From assembly GCA_963675135.1 (NCBI GenBank), contig OY776124.1, positions 9,624,677 through 9,688,676 on the forward strand: DNA of 64,000 nt, given 5' to 3'. Position 1 is the stretch's first letter; every line of letters starts with the position of its first letter. This DNA is from Galeopsis tetrahit (taxonomy: Eukaryota > Streptophyta > Magnoliopsida > Lamiales > Lamiaceae). The translations under genes and the position numbers were made by a program. Of this stretch, positions 1 through 12,051 are shown one piece after another. The notes beneath the pieces are model-generated. The model searched no databases. It had not been told where the DNA came from and saw nothing but the letters and a program-made list of their open reading frames with translations.

Positions 1-676
1 TTGATGTGTCATACTCCCCCCCCCCCACCCACCTATATGATATGAATTTTATTTTTATTATAGTTTTGTGTAGAGTTAGTATAGTGTTGAATTGAAGTGA
101 TAGCCCACCAAATTAAGTTTTTTTTTTTGTTTAATTAGAAATAGAATTACATCATCATGACCTTCATTTAATTCATTTTATTTTGTTCGTGGGTCCTTTT
201 ATTTATTCCTCACGCTTCCTAATCAATTTTAAATTATTCCTAACTATTTTATATATAAAAAAAAGTTAAGGAGGAGAATAACAACCAACACTATTATTAA
301 TTTATTTCGAAATACAAGTACATAAATCGACAATTTGGTATATTATAAATATTGTTTTAGGGTCAATGAATAATATAAAAATGTGAAAGGGACATATTTT
401 TGGACATGTGGGTGTACGTATTTGATTCACAATCAAAATTGAAAACGTAACCACGACTTTATCGATTTAACGTTGACCAAAAATGTTTAACGCTAAATTA
501 GAACCGACACTTCACTATTAAAGTTAAACATGAACATGTTTGGTTTTATTACAAGGAAACGATATATGCACATCTTGAAGTATTACTAACGAATACGACT
601 TTAATATCGTAGTTTCTTCATCCCGATGATGAAAGTTACTCATGAGCTTTGAGTACGAAGGTTAAGAAATATAATA
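1..676. other. AT-rich intergenic sequence, no gene seen
   Basis: AT-rich DNA without a supported reading frame. It opens with a run of eleven C bases at 16-26. Nothing else is recognised before the MITE at 677. Confidence 0.6.
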
Positions 677-954
677 TTCTCTCCATCTATATGTAAGCTT
701 CTCATTACTTTTGAGGATAGAGATTAAAAAAAATAATTGAATAATAAATATAATACAGTTTCTCGTTACTTTTGAGCACAGAAATTAAAAAAAGTAATTA
801 AATATATAATACAAGTGATGTAATTGAGAAAACGAAAAAAAAAGAAAAAAAAAAGTAAGATAACAAATGAAATGTAAGAATAAAAAATTAAAAGATATTG
901 ATAAAAAATGGTATGAAAAACTTATAGGCCAACGAACCAGTAGGACGGAAGAAG
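677..954. mobile_element. Stowaway-like MITE, degenerate
   Basis: The ends read TTCTCTCCATC on the left and GACGGAAGAAG on the right, a decayed version of the CTCCCTCCGTCC terminal repeat of plant Stowaway (Tc1/mariner-type) MITEs, and TA dinucleotides flank both ends. The interior has no coding capacity. It shares its core (a stretch around TTCTCATTACTTTTGA and a right half rich in AAGTGATGTAATTG) with relics at 5834-6042 and 52084-52352. Confidence 0.6.
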
Positions 955-2909
955 TATAATAAGTGGATGTATTAGAGGTGAAGATTGATCTAATCTAAAT
1001 AGGTTGATACGGATTTTAATATAAAATTTGGAGTATAATTTTATATAATAATTTTTTTTAAATAATTCAAAAAAAAAAAAAGTGAGCCTTGCTAAAATTA
1101 GATCGATGGATTTTCTCTTTTATTTTTTGTAAATATTGTTTTAATGCTCGAATTAAAATATGCCAAAAACTGGTCACAGTCAAATAAGCCATCCATAATA
1201 TTTAATTTTATTAAATACATTAAAATATAATTATTACTATACTTGATTGTTACCTGTATTATGATCACATTGATCCTGAATCAAGATAATTTATTAAAAA
1301 GTTTTGACCAAGTTTAATGAAAGTGTTTGTCGTAGAATGGCGTTTTCTCTGTTGAAAAGAAAAACTTATTTTTGCTTTAAAAATAATTGTATAAAAGGTT
1401 GAAGATTTGGATAATTAGAACTATTAAATTGTGTAAATCTTCATTTTTGTAGTCAAAATTTGCAAACAATTAATTAGAGTGCATTAATAATTGATATATC
1501 TTTATCTTTAAGTTGTATTGTAAACAATTGCATATAAGTATGGTCCAAGGGTCCAAAACATCATTCATGATTTAAATCATTTAAAAATTATTATGCATAA
1601 TAATTTATTATAATTAACTACTAGAAAATTCGTCATTTTGTCTTTTATTTCACAAGTGAGTCTCAAGATGTGTGCTAATTTGAACTTGTGACATTCAAGT
1701 TTTTAACTTATTTCACCAACCAAAATGTCTATTTTTTTCTAATGAGATCATTTGTTTCAATTTTCGTGATCTACGTTTTACTCATGTCAATAGGTAGATA
1801 ATTGACATGTGTTATATTAAAAAATAATCAACGTCCTATAGTATTAGGGGGCAACACGTGTTAAAAATTCAGTAGAATGCAATACCAGTGAAAGACGAAA
1901 AGTGAAACATAAGAATTGAACTGCATTTTTTTAATATTTGATCATCCAACAGGGTGCAATACCGGTGAAAAAAAAATAGCATGAATAAACGCACCCTACA
2001 AAACCTTCAATTTAATTAACCGAACTGATCACATTCACTACAACTCGATTCTTTCTTTCCACATTTGTTATTTCACTCTATTGAATCATTAACACGTACT
2101 TGCTTTCGTTATTATAAAGCGTGATTTTTTTTTTTAAATGACACTTGTCAACAATTCAGTAGTAGAATAAAACGAAACGTGAAACGTGGCGGACAGAGGT
2201 TGGCCCAACTGCCTCCAATTTTCAACGGAGGGCTTTGATTTTGGGAGAAGATAAGAAATTCAATTGAAATTCAGTACATTTGTCCCTATAATAAAATATT
2301 AAAATAGATACATTTTTGGAAAAATGTACATCATCAAGATACCTTTCCCAGATTTGTTATTCTGCCTTCACTAAAATAAAGTGATGTTGAAGTACTGTAT
2401 AAGCATCAACCAAATTAAGCAATAGATTGACAAGGTTTTTTGTCCTTTGGTCCTTTTTGTTTGTTGTTCAAGAAATTGTTGAGAAAAAATATATAATTTC
2501 AAGAATCATTTGACTCACAATATAATACAAAGATATATTCCAAATAGCTTACTTGCATTTTCATATTTGTAAAAGTGCTTTTTCAAATCACATTTATTCA
2601 AGATCAAGAATTTGTTTGATGAGAATATTGGTTAACCCAATGCCAAAGCAAAGGAATGTCAAAGATCAAAAAGGGAAGGCGAATCATCTTTACTTGCTCC
2701 ATCTAGGTATTTAAAATTAGGGAGGTGCAAAGTGAATCGAACCAACATACGAGCTACAGTACTTTACTTGTGCTTGATTCGAGACAAAAATGAAACTGAT
2801 TCGAACTGCTCAAGTAGTTTTCGAGCTCGAATTCAATCTCAGCAATAGTAGATTCATTAGGCTTGCAAGTTTAATCAAAATAAAATAAAAATATTTAATT
2901 AATGTTATA
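955..2909. other. AT-rich intergenic sequence, no gene seen
   Basis: No coding region is supported. The stretch contains scattered poly-A and poly-T tracts and an ACACGTGT box near 1855. That could be a G-box-type site but it has no gene next to it. Confidence 0.55.
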
Positions 2910-3010
2910 CTCCCTCCATCCACATAAAGTTATTTTCTTTTTTTATCTACATAAAGTGTATTTATTTCCTTTTTTTAAAATATACACCATCACGCTTATT
3001 TTATATACTT
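2910..3010. mobile_element. Partial Stowaway-type MITE end
   Basis: A CTCCCTCCATCC terminus preceded by TA, followed by an internal echo of the CATAAAGT motif about 30 bases later, is typical of a Stowaway left end. No convincing matching right end was found, so the element is probably truncated. Confidence 0.45.
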
Positions 3011-3389
3011 TATTCATAAATAAACAATATTTTTAAAACACAGTGTAAAAAGAAACAAGCACACTACTAATTATCAGGAGAAGTATACGATACCGAGTTG
3101 AGCTCGAGTATTCTGAATTTTTCATCGAGTTCAAGTCAAGTTTTGAGCTTCGAGTTTTCTAATCGAATCGAGTTCGAACTTGACACTACTTGACTTGATT
3201 CATTTACACACGGGTAGAATAAGGAAAACAATACTCCATAAAAGATAAAACTCAAATGAGATAGAATTGGTATACTTGCATTATATTGAGCAAAGAATTG
3301 TTCCTTTTCTCTTACAAGTCCAACCATTCTTACATATGTACAAATTAGAGTATAGACAGAAGTCCCAATCACATCCAACCACTCTTTCT

Positions 3390-4296
3390 CTAACTTTTCT
3401 CTTGTTTGGGTCCTTAAAGAAACCCTAACTCAACCACCATCACCACACATTTTGCACCAACAAATTACATCAACATACTCCACTTCTTAATCCTACAAAT
3501 TAACACCTCTTGAGTTGGAAGACTCTCCAATGGCTAACTTAGGTTTAGGGCATTTTATTTTTCCAGCCACTCTCAAACCTAATCCCACTAGAGCAATCCA
3601 ACATCCTTCCTTCCTTCTTTCCAACAAACTCTAGATTTACCTCCTCTGCTTTTTCTGCAACAATAAACGATCAACCATCGGTTAGATCACAATCGATCAC
3701 ATGATACGGAAATTCGGATTATTCAAGTTTAGCATAGAGCATATTAGAATACAAGTGAATCAAGATCAAATGATGTTCCTATGTAGATTCCTCTATTCCA
3801 AAAGAACAACAAAAAATGCTGGTGACATCAGAGTTAATAAAGAGAATTCCACTCTTTTAACTTTCACATGAGACAAGAAATATGCAGCAACATTGCACAA
3901 ATACACATATTATAATTATTATCATCCGCAGCCTGCATGAACCATGACACTTTTGACCTAATGTAAGTTAAAAAATAGCACATCAACATTGAAGTCTCAC
4001 CACCTTCTACCAAAACCACCCACCAAAAAAGACCGAGAAATCATCATAGCATCTCTAATATGATCACAACTAGCAAAATATGTATCAATCATTCAACAGC
4101 TCAAGTAAATCAATGAGTTAAGACCTCTTTTGGTGGGGTACAATAAAATTTATACTCAACACATTAAACTTGATCATAGATAACTCGTCATATCTACCAA
4201 AACTATTTAAAGAAAAACACAAAATCAAGAAACTAAATGCAAGGCAACAAAAAGAAAGCATCTTCTTCACTTACCAGAGGCCAAAAGATGATTTTA
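3390..4296. other. 3' flank of the GT14 gene
   Basis: Non-coding sequence downstream of the minus-strand glycosyltransferase gene. It probably includes that gene's 3' UTR near 4200-4296. It holds no frame with recognisable homology. Confidence 0.4.
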
Positions 4297-5382
4297 TCAG
4301 TCCTTGAAGAGAACTGAATCCGCCATTTCCATCAAAGGTTTCAGGCTATCAGGGGAGAACTTCCTGGAAAACATATAACTAAAACTAGAACTGGATTCCC
4401 TAAGCGTGTAAATAAGCTCAGGGGAGATTTCAAGAGGGTGATAAGTGTGTGGATGGCCATTAACACTATCAGTCCAATTAACCCTAGTCAGTGTATACTG
4501 AGAACACCCATTTGGATCCTGCATCGACAGCAGAGTAGGGAAATAATGTTCTTCAGGATAACAACACTCAATATTCAAACAGGGCAATTTAAACTTCTTC
4601 CATAGCTTCCTATCCTTAATCACCATGAGAGCGTGCTTTCGTGTGAGCACAAAAAACTGAGAACCCACACGAAATTCATCAAATTTAACCTCAGGGAGCA
4701 TTAACTCTTTCCCCCTCGCGTTATACCTATCCCATAGATTGGGCTCATTGTCAAGAATCTCAATGTAGCTAGAGAATTCCAAATTCCTTGACAATCTACC
4801 TAGATCGAAGAGGAAATTGTAGAGATAGTTAAAGGAGTGAAGAGGGATACAGTGCTGGGAAATCAGGGCGAAGTAGGCGTTTGAGGGATCGTCAAGCATC
4901 GCGGTGGCGAGGAGGCGGCGGGCGGCGGAGATGAGAGTGGGGGAAGATCTCTGGGTTCTCTTGGAAGGGATGAGTTTGTCTTTGAAGATTCCTTCGAAAG
5001 GGGGGATTTTAACATACGGGTCTGCGTGGATGTAAATATTGTAGTGTTTGAGTGTGACATTGGAGAAGAATTTCTCCCATAAAGGGGCGAAATGGAGTTG
5101 GGAGTTAGTGAGGAAAAGGAAGGCGATTTTGGGGCGGCGGAGGCCGGTGGAGATGTGGGATTTGACGGCGGGGAGGCGGGTTGTGCGGCGGGAGAAATTG
5201 GCGGCGTCCATAGCGATTGCTTTATGGAAAAGGGACAGGTCGTCGAGCTCGTCGGGGATGGAGATGGAGATTTGGCGCGGCGGGAGAATTCGAGGAGCGA
5301 GAAAGAAGAAAACAATCGGAAGAGAGAGAAGGAGGGTGAGAGCTGGGATTAGTGGGGAGGAGGAAGTTGAGATTATAGCCAT
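4297..5382 (-). CDS. GT14 glycosyltransferase (DUF266, Core-2/I-branching-like)
   Basis: Single-exon gene of 361 codons. A hydrophobic stretch at about residues 11-29 (poly-Leu/Phe) is a type II signal anchor, which predicts a Golgi membrane protein with a lumenal catalytic domain. From about residue 85 the protein carries the family block IAFLFLTN followed by APLWEKFF, then YNIYIHADP, the ALISQHCIPLHSF segment, the GSQFFVLTRKHA block, CYPEEHYFPTLL (the acidic EEH site typical of the family) and a C-terminal YLF-like ARKF/SRKFSPDSL block ending near DSVLF. This order matches plant Core-2/I-branching beta-1,6-N-acetylglucosaminyltransferase-like proteins (CAZy GT14). Substrate cannot be told; plant members are linked to cell-wall polysaccharide or arabinogalactan modification. 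The start is the first ATG before the anchor. Length is normal, with no break. Confidence 0.92.
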   Translation of the reverse strand: MAIISTSSSPLIPALTLLLSLPIVFFFLAPRILPPRQISISIPDELDDLSLFHKAIAMDAANFSRRTTRLPAVKSHISTGLRRPKIAFLFLTNSQLHFAPLWEKFFSNVTLKHYNIYIHADPYVKIPPFEGIFKDKLIPSKRTQRSSPTLISAARRLLATAMLDDPSNAYFALISQHCIPLHSFNYLYNFLFDLGRLSRNLEFSSYIEILDNEPNLWDRYNARGKELMLPEVKFDEFRVGSQFFVLTRKHALMVIKDRKLWKKFKLPCLNIECCYPEEHYFPTLLSMQDPNGCSQYTLTRVNWTDSVNGHPHTYHPLEISPELIYTLRESSSSFSYMFSRKFSPDSLKPLMEMADSVLFKD

Positions 5383-5833
5383 GGCGGCTGCTGTTATGGG
5401 GAATCTGAAATTTTAGTAGGGTTGAAGGGATTTAGAGGGATCTCATTACGGCGGCGACGCGGTGGCGGTGGTGGTGGTGGCGATTTGGTGGTTTAGGGAG
5501 GTTTTGAGAAATATGTTATGGATAGGTGTGGGAGAAGTCAGATATGAATGTGATATGATGGATGGATGGAATGAGTTAACGCCGTTAAAAATCACCTTTT
5601 TTTTTTCTTTTTTCTTTTTCAATTAATGAAAACCGTGCATTTTTTGTACCAAAAAAATTGAAATTTAGGGTTGTGTGGTCCAAACACCACCAACTATTAA
5701 ATCATAGAAAAAACACTACTGTAGTACTTTCATACTAGGAATGGAAGTTCCCTTAAGGTGAAAGTTGAAAGTAGGTTGAGAAGATTTTAACAAGATCTTG
5801 TACATGTTTTTCATTCATTCAACATGTAAATAT

Positions 5834-6042
5834 ATGCTCTTTCTAACCGTTTATAAGTTTTCCATTACTTTTGAACATATAAATTAAGAAAAGTGATTAA
5901 ATTATAGTACAGTGCAATGATGTGATTGAAAGAATGAGAGAGATAGACAGAAAAAGTAAAATATAAAATGAAGTGTAAGAATAAAAAATTAAAAGCATTT
6001 ATAAAAAAAAGTATGGAAAGTTTATAGACGAACATACCAAAA
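5834..6042. mobile_element. Stowaway-like MITE relic
   Basis: Related to the element at 677-954: the left arm reads TTTATAAGTTTTCCATTACTTTTGA and the right arm ends GGAAAGTTTATAGAC, forming an inverted pair. The outermost CTCCCTCC termini have decayed. It lies about 450 bases upstream of the GT14 start codon. Confidence 0.5.
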
Positions 6043-6721
6043 TTGTCAAATGAAAAAATTAATAGATTTCTTAACAAAATGCTCACCTATTAATCAATTT
6101 TCACACTGATGTGAGCGTGTGAGCGTGTGACAACTTTATTAAAGTGATAAAGTAAAGTTACTGTGAAAGAAAATGTAATAAGTGAGAATTTTAAAGGTAA
6201 GAGTTGTAAGAAACAAATTTTTTTTTTTTTACAGTGTGAACTAATGAGATAAACAAAAAAGTTAGGTGTGAAAACTGATTTGGAACAAAGAGAGCAGTAT
6301 TTTATCGATATCAACAAATCCAAGAATATAGAACAAAACAAGAACATGACACTGATTCTACATTTATTTTTAATAAATGTGTATTTTTGTAACACTAGGG
6401 TTGAATATTTCATGCACTTCAAAGGACAGTCAAAACTTGGAGACAAAACAATGTTATAATGGAGCAACAACCTCTTTATTCTTTACATTCTGAGAACCGA
6501 TTAAATTGTTGGTTGGTTGGTTCACCATTATTTCCTCAACCCAAGTGGAAATGGAACAACTTAATTAGAATCAGTGTTGAAAAAATGAAGCTTTCGTATA
6601 TGGATCCGTCGTTATGATCTCTGCAACTGCTGCCCGTCTCCTGATGCAAGCTTCAGCAATTGAAAGTGGGTGCTGCTGCAGGATAGATATAAGAGGAACT
6701 TGTGCTGTTGTTATAGGTAAG

Positions 6722-9700
6722 CTAATGAGAGACTTGGCGGCTGATCTTTGTGGTCGGTTTGTCTCTCGCATTCACAGGCTTTGGAGCAGTAGGACTGTTT
6801 TTGGCAGCACTTCCACTGGCACTGAGTCGCCTGGCCCGTGGAGCCCCAGATGAAATCCCTACTCAAATCAGATGGTGGAAAATTAGAAATTGCTAGCAAC
6901 AAAGTTACTATTGTTCTCATTTCACATAGTTTGGCAGAAAGAGAACTCGTATATGGAATAAACTGACATGAATATCAAGAAGAGAGAACGAGAGTCGTAC
7001 CAGGCAGAGATAGTCGTTTAATTCCTTGTTTGTCTGAAAGGGTTGCTGATCTCTCTTTAGGATTACTGAGTGATCTTACACCGAAACTGGACTTTGAGGT
7101 AGCTGCTTCCTTAACAGCTGGCTTAGCACTCGTCCTGCTAGAAGCAACATTAGCTGCTGACTTGCGGGGTGAAGGACTACAGCCTTCAGAATGGGACGGA
7201 GAATCTCTTTTCTCGTTTAAACTGTTCGCGTTATTTTTAGAACGGGGGACGGGTTTCCCCTTTCCAGTATTTGATAGTGATTTCTTCCCTGTGGAAATTG
7301 ACTGACTTGTGGGTGCATTTTTTGCAACAATTGATTCCTTCTCAAGGATCTTCATTCCTTCATTGAAATTAGTGTCTGAAATGCGATTTTCCCATGGGCG
7401 AACAGCCATCCATCTCTCCAACCAATTCCACCCCCAGTTGCCTTTATCTGGTTCAAAACCAACTGGCGACGCCTGCTGCCTTGACCCAGCTTGCCACTGC
7501 ATCATAAACACTCTATTTTTAGCAAAATGGGCAATTAATTGCCAACAAAAATTTATCTTCTCCTTAAACGCATGACACTTTCCTGGCCTAAACACCCTTT
7601 TATCTCACATCTAGCAAGCAATTGTCATGTTTAAGATCAAAGTGCATTAATTCTTAATATATAGTTCTCTTGTAGGGGCCAGAAGCAAAACAACAGCACA
7701 ACGGGCTCCGTTAGAAACTACTTTGCATACGCTTTGCACAGATGATAAACCTAAGTTGCTAGAAGAGCAACTGAACCCACTCATATGCCATTCAAACTTT
7801 CTTTTACAATCATGTGTGGGATATCACACCTCTCATGTTCCTCCAAAGCTTTTACTCAATGTAATTCACTAATCTCCAGTCTCCATATAATTTTGACAAT
7901 GAATCCACTTTCTTCTTCAGTTTTAAGTTTAGCCCTCGAAGTTCTCAGAGTAACCTAGTAGAATCTAGCTCCAAAAGACTTGTATAGACCAAACTAGGGT
8001 AAACCAATTCCACCAAATTTCTTCCATCACAAAACTTTAAAAAATACCTAAAAGTTTTTTTATCTTCCAGAAAACGGTATAAGAATAAGACTGCATCCTC
8101 TTGCCTGGAAGAGCTCAATCTATATTTTGGTCACATCTCGAACTGCTTGTGGGTTTGGGTAACCAGACTGAGATCAGGCCAATTAAATTATATCTGCTCT
8201 CAGTAAATCTTGTACACTGAGACCAAGTGTTTATTAAATACTAGCAAGCATTTCTATCCCCCCCACATGGCAAATTGGCAATGCAATCTATAAAACTCAT
8301 GCCACAGTCCTGTAACCCGTAGCATCAAATATTGCTAAATCCAAAAACTTCTGGACAAACAACATAATATATTGATGCTCAGGTCTTTCTATGCAACTGC
8401 CTCAATAGGTTTGAGTACAGTACTTCTTAAGGAGAAGTATTGGCATGAAATATTATAGTTTCTCATCTCATCATTTATGTTTTTTTTTTTTTTTTTTGAA
8501 AAAATAATTTATGTAATGTTAATCATTGGCTACTTATGCAGTACTTTTTCCCTTTTTTTATTTTAAAAATTGCTAAATTATTTCTACTCACGTGAGAAAG
8601 TGATTACCTGCCGAGCTAAAGCATACGCCTTTGCCTTTTCACGTTTAGCAGCTGCCTCCTTCCTCTTCTGCAACTTGGCATTTATTTCGTCAGCAGACCC
8701 AGACCTGTCACACCACCCATCCTGGGTAAACAGACAACAAATCAGAGAAGCCAAAAGCTAGTGCACTAGTTACTTGAACAACTCCAGAACAGATGGTAAA
8801 AGTGGATGGATTAGGTCCCCCAATGGGTCTTAACTTTTATAACAGTAAAGTATGCAAGGACCAAAGCAGAAGGTTACCTGTATTCTTATAAAGAGGGAGT
8901 CTCATACATGAGATGGGTCTTACATTAGTATTTGGGTCATACTTTAGTTTAAAACATCCATAACCCCGTGGGGCATAATAATAGTGTAAATAGGATCCGT
9001 CTCATGTATGACTGTTTCGTGCAAGTTTTTGTCTTCAATAAATGATGGTTCTAAAGGCATTCATGGCACATGCCAGTGATTCTCGACCAACCAGAGATTC
9101 ATACCGCATCGGTATGCCAACTTTTTCTAGTAACCAACAAATAATAGCATAACCTACCAAAACGACTTTGGGGTTGTAGTGGCAATGATATTAGCAACAA
9201 ATAATGCTGCACAAGTACTGTTCTTTTTCTCGACAAATCCCAATTCTAGCAACCAATAACTATATTTATAGCCACCCACACTGGAAATACTGATTCTACA
9301 GTAACAACATATTAGGAAAACCAAACAAATTGCTATAGTCCCGTTCCTTATTTTCCTTCAGTATATTCTAATATCCAAACAAAATATTTCAACACTTGCA
9401 TATAAGAGAAAATGAAGGCAGCTGCTAATGGCAAATAGCACAACAAATGAAGCTATTTCTCTTCATGATGCATTTCCTATTTCTGTAATTCTATGAGTAA
9501 GTAATATGAAACTGAACAATCTTTTGCAACAAACCACAGCAATTAAATGAATTATTGGTCATTTCATATAGAGTAAAAACGTCACTTACTTCAATTTTTT
9601 TAACTTCAGCCTCGTCTTCAAGTTGTTCTTTAAGCTTCTGTTGTGCTGTTTGATTCTCTAATGCCATACGAGCATGCCTCGCTCTGGTACGAGCCTGAAC

Positions 9701-12051
9701 TCTTACTAAAGCTTGCATACAACGGAGAGTAATTGCAGCTTGCCTTCTTACAGCATGGCCCCTGACAAGAGCTTGAAGTCTCACCAGTCCTTTTAGAGCA
9801 TGTAAGGCTCGTCTAGCCTATAGACAACAAAATACAGAAATGAGAATCAAAAGAATGATGCTCATTTTGGTAAACAAAACCAGAACCATGAGTGCTAGAA
9901 ATGCATAATCTTGGCTACATCTACAGTCAACACTAAGCACACCAGAAAGAACAAACATGCAAAATGCCACAGAATTCACAGATAACTTCTAAAATGTAGT
10001 AACTATATTATATTATAATATATCAAAAGATGTATACAGGATACTCATTCTTACCTGTGTAAAAACAATAACCAAGACAAACGGTTATAAAAAATTTGTC
10101 CAAATTTAAATTCACCCAAAATATAACATTAAGTTTAAACTAGCGCCATGGCCCTGTATGGATAAAGATTGCAGTTTCAGCTATTTTTTAATATCGAAGT
10201 GTAGATAGGCCATTTATGCTTCCTTACATAAGTATAGAATTTTCACGGAGTAACAACAATAAAGATAAATAATTACTGCACTAATGATGAAACTACTTTA
10301 CAGGTTCTCGTTCATAAATACCTTATGGATAAGAACTTTTCATCTTTTCGTATATTATCATGAATAATGATGATAAAAGAAACACCACAGCAAACTGGGT
10401 TTTGATCAGAATAAATTCCACATCCTCATTCGTGAAAATTTTATGTTCAATGAATTTAGATCAAATTATACACCAGTAAATTTATATTCTCTTAATCCAA
10501 AAATATTATGCTCACACAATATTCACAGTTTTCTGGATTTCATATTCAGATAGTTCAGATCTCACAAAAAGCACGGATAAGAGAACATAGAGAGAAAGTA
10601 AAAGAGATATTAAGATGAAAGCTTCTTCAAGCCCTTTATGTTGATGAAAAATACGATTAGAGGAACTACTACTAGATCAGCGTGACAGCAAGTCATTTAA
10701 TAATCCAGAGTATGAATAAATTTTATACCCGGAGTCCTCTAAAAGCAGTTTGGATGCGCGTGGCTGCCAAGTCTATGCTCATGCCCTCTCGAATTTGAGC
10801 TCCATTTTGCAACTGAAATGAAGTGGAAAGCAAAAGAGAGTAGTAATAAGGGTGAAACTGTCAAGCCCTTGCATTAAAAAAATAATGAATAAAAGCCTAT
10901 AGCAAGATCAGCAAGTAATTAAAATAGTCTAGACAATGAAAGAAATCTATACCAGAAATTCTCTAAAAACTGTTTGGATGTGTACGGCTGCCCATTCTTC
11001 TCTTATATTCAGTTGAAGATGATCTGCTTGTCGCACCTTAAGTGAAGTGGAAGGCGGGTTAGCTGGATCTGGAACTAGGAGGTTTGCATCTTCAGTAGCT
11101 ACGGATACCATTTCTTCTCTCAAACCCTTTTGTGGTTCAGCAGCATTTTCCACCTGAAGTGAAGTGGAAGGCGGGCTAATTGGATCTGGAACTGACTGGA
11201 AATTTGCATCTTTGGCTGCCCATTCTTCTCTCATATTCAGTTGAGCTGCACTTTGCACCTGATATGAAGTGGATGGAGAGCCAACTGGATCTGAAGCTGA
11301 TTGAACTTTTGCATCTTTGGCATCCATAGCCATCCATTCTTCGGGCGTATACCATAGAAGTTCAGCTCTATTTTTCACCTCACGAGAAGTGGAAGGTTGC
11401 AAGTTTTCATTTTCAAATTCTGGATCCACATTTTGATAAAATTCCTTTCCAAATACATCTCTATCAAACGGAGAGTACTTCTTCCTTTGGCGCCGAATCC
11501 TGCCAGTGCTTCCAGGACTCTGCAAATTGAAACCAATTTGGGAGAATAAGTTTCATGCCTGTGGCCCTGTTCAATCAAATTTTAGCATATTTGGAAATAT
11601 ATAGACAAGAACTATTTTATGACAGACAAAGGGCTTTCTATACAGGACACATTGCAAACATCTTCTTATCATGCTATTATCTGAAGCGCCACCATTCTGC
11701 TTGTGAATGTTTGCTTGTGAATGTATAAACTAGATGCTGATTCAATTAAATGTGTTCAACCAATGTTCCCTAAAACTACTTCCCATGTACTTTCTTTACT
11801 TAAAGGCAGCTGAACTTTCTGTGTACTCTCTTCTCACTCCCTTTTTAATTAACATAAAATTAAGAAAGTTGCAGCATATGAAAAAGATGTTAAAAGAGAA
11901 GCATCTTCTTTGCTTCTGGTTTGGGAAGGGAGGGTAGAAATGAAAATTTATATAAAAAGAAGGATTCACCGACATTTTCCTCCTCTTGAGACACCAATTT
12001 GTCTTTCTTCAAACCAAGCAAAGTTTTTATCCATTTCTTCGGAGCACCCAT
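6722..12051 (-). CDS. IQD: IQ67-domain (IQD/SUN-family) calmodulin-binding protein
   Basis: Seven coding exons, in transcript order: about 11974-12051, 10953-11519, 10729-10812, 9590-9817, 8608-8721, 7001-7496, 6722-6858, giving about 567 residues. Exon 1 gives the family N-terminus (MGAPKKWIKTLLGLKK). Exons 2-4 give the IQ67 region: an IQ-like motif ending exon 2 (AAVHIQTVFREFL), a better one in exon 3 (AATRIQTAFRGLR), then ARRALHALKGLVRLQALVRG and LRCMQALVRVQARTRA. Exon 5 starts DGWCDRSGS and exon 6 has the WGWNWLERWMA signature. The C-terminus is Ser/Lys-rich and basic. IQD proteins bind calmodulin and microtubules or membranes as scaffolds. Odd points: exon 2 encodes imperfect repeats around VPDPxxPPSTS, and there are two successive IQ motifs. 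The exon 1 donor is uncertain, because the best-looking GT (after 11970) gives the wrong phase; a donor after 11974 restores the frame. No DUF4005 tail was seen. Confidence 0.88.
8898..9020. repeat. Short inverted-repeat (MITE-like) insertion in IQD intron
   Basis: The left arm AGTCTCATACATGAGAT and the right arm ATCCGTCTCATGTATGACT are near-perfect inverted copies about 120 bases apart. They lie wholly within the intron between exons 4 and 5 of the IQD gene. Flanking duplication was not resolved, so the superfamily is unknown. Confidence 0.5.

Noticed and set aside
4863..5416. Large frames opposite or shifted within the GT14 gene
   Set aside because: Out-of-frame shadows of the GC-rich 5' part of the glycosyltransferase coding region.
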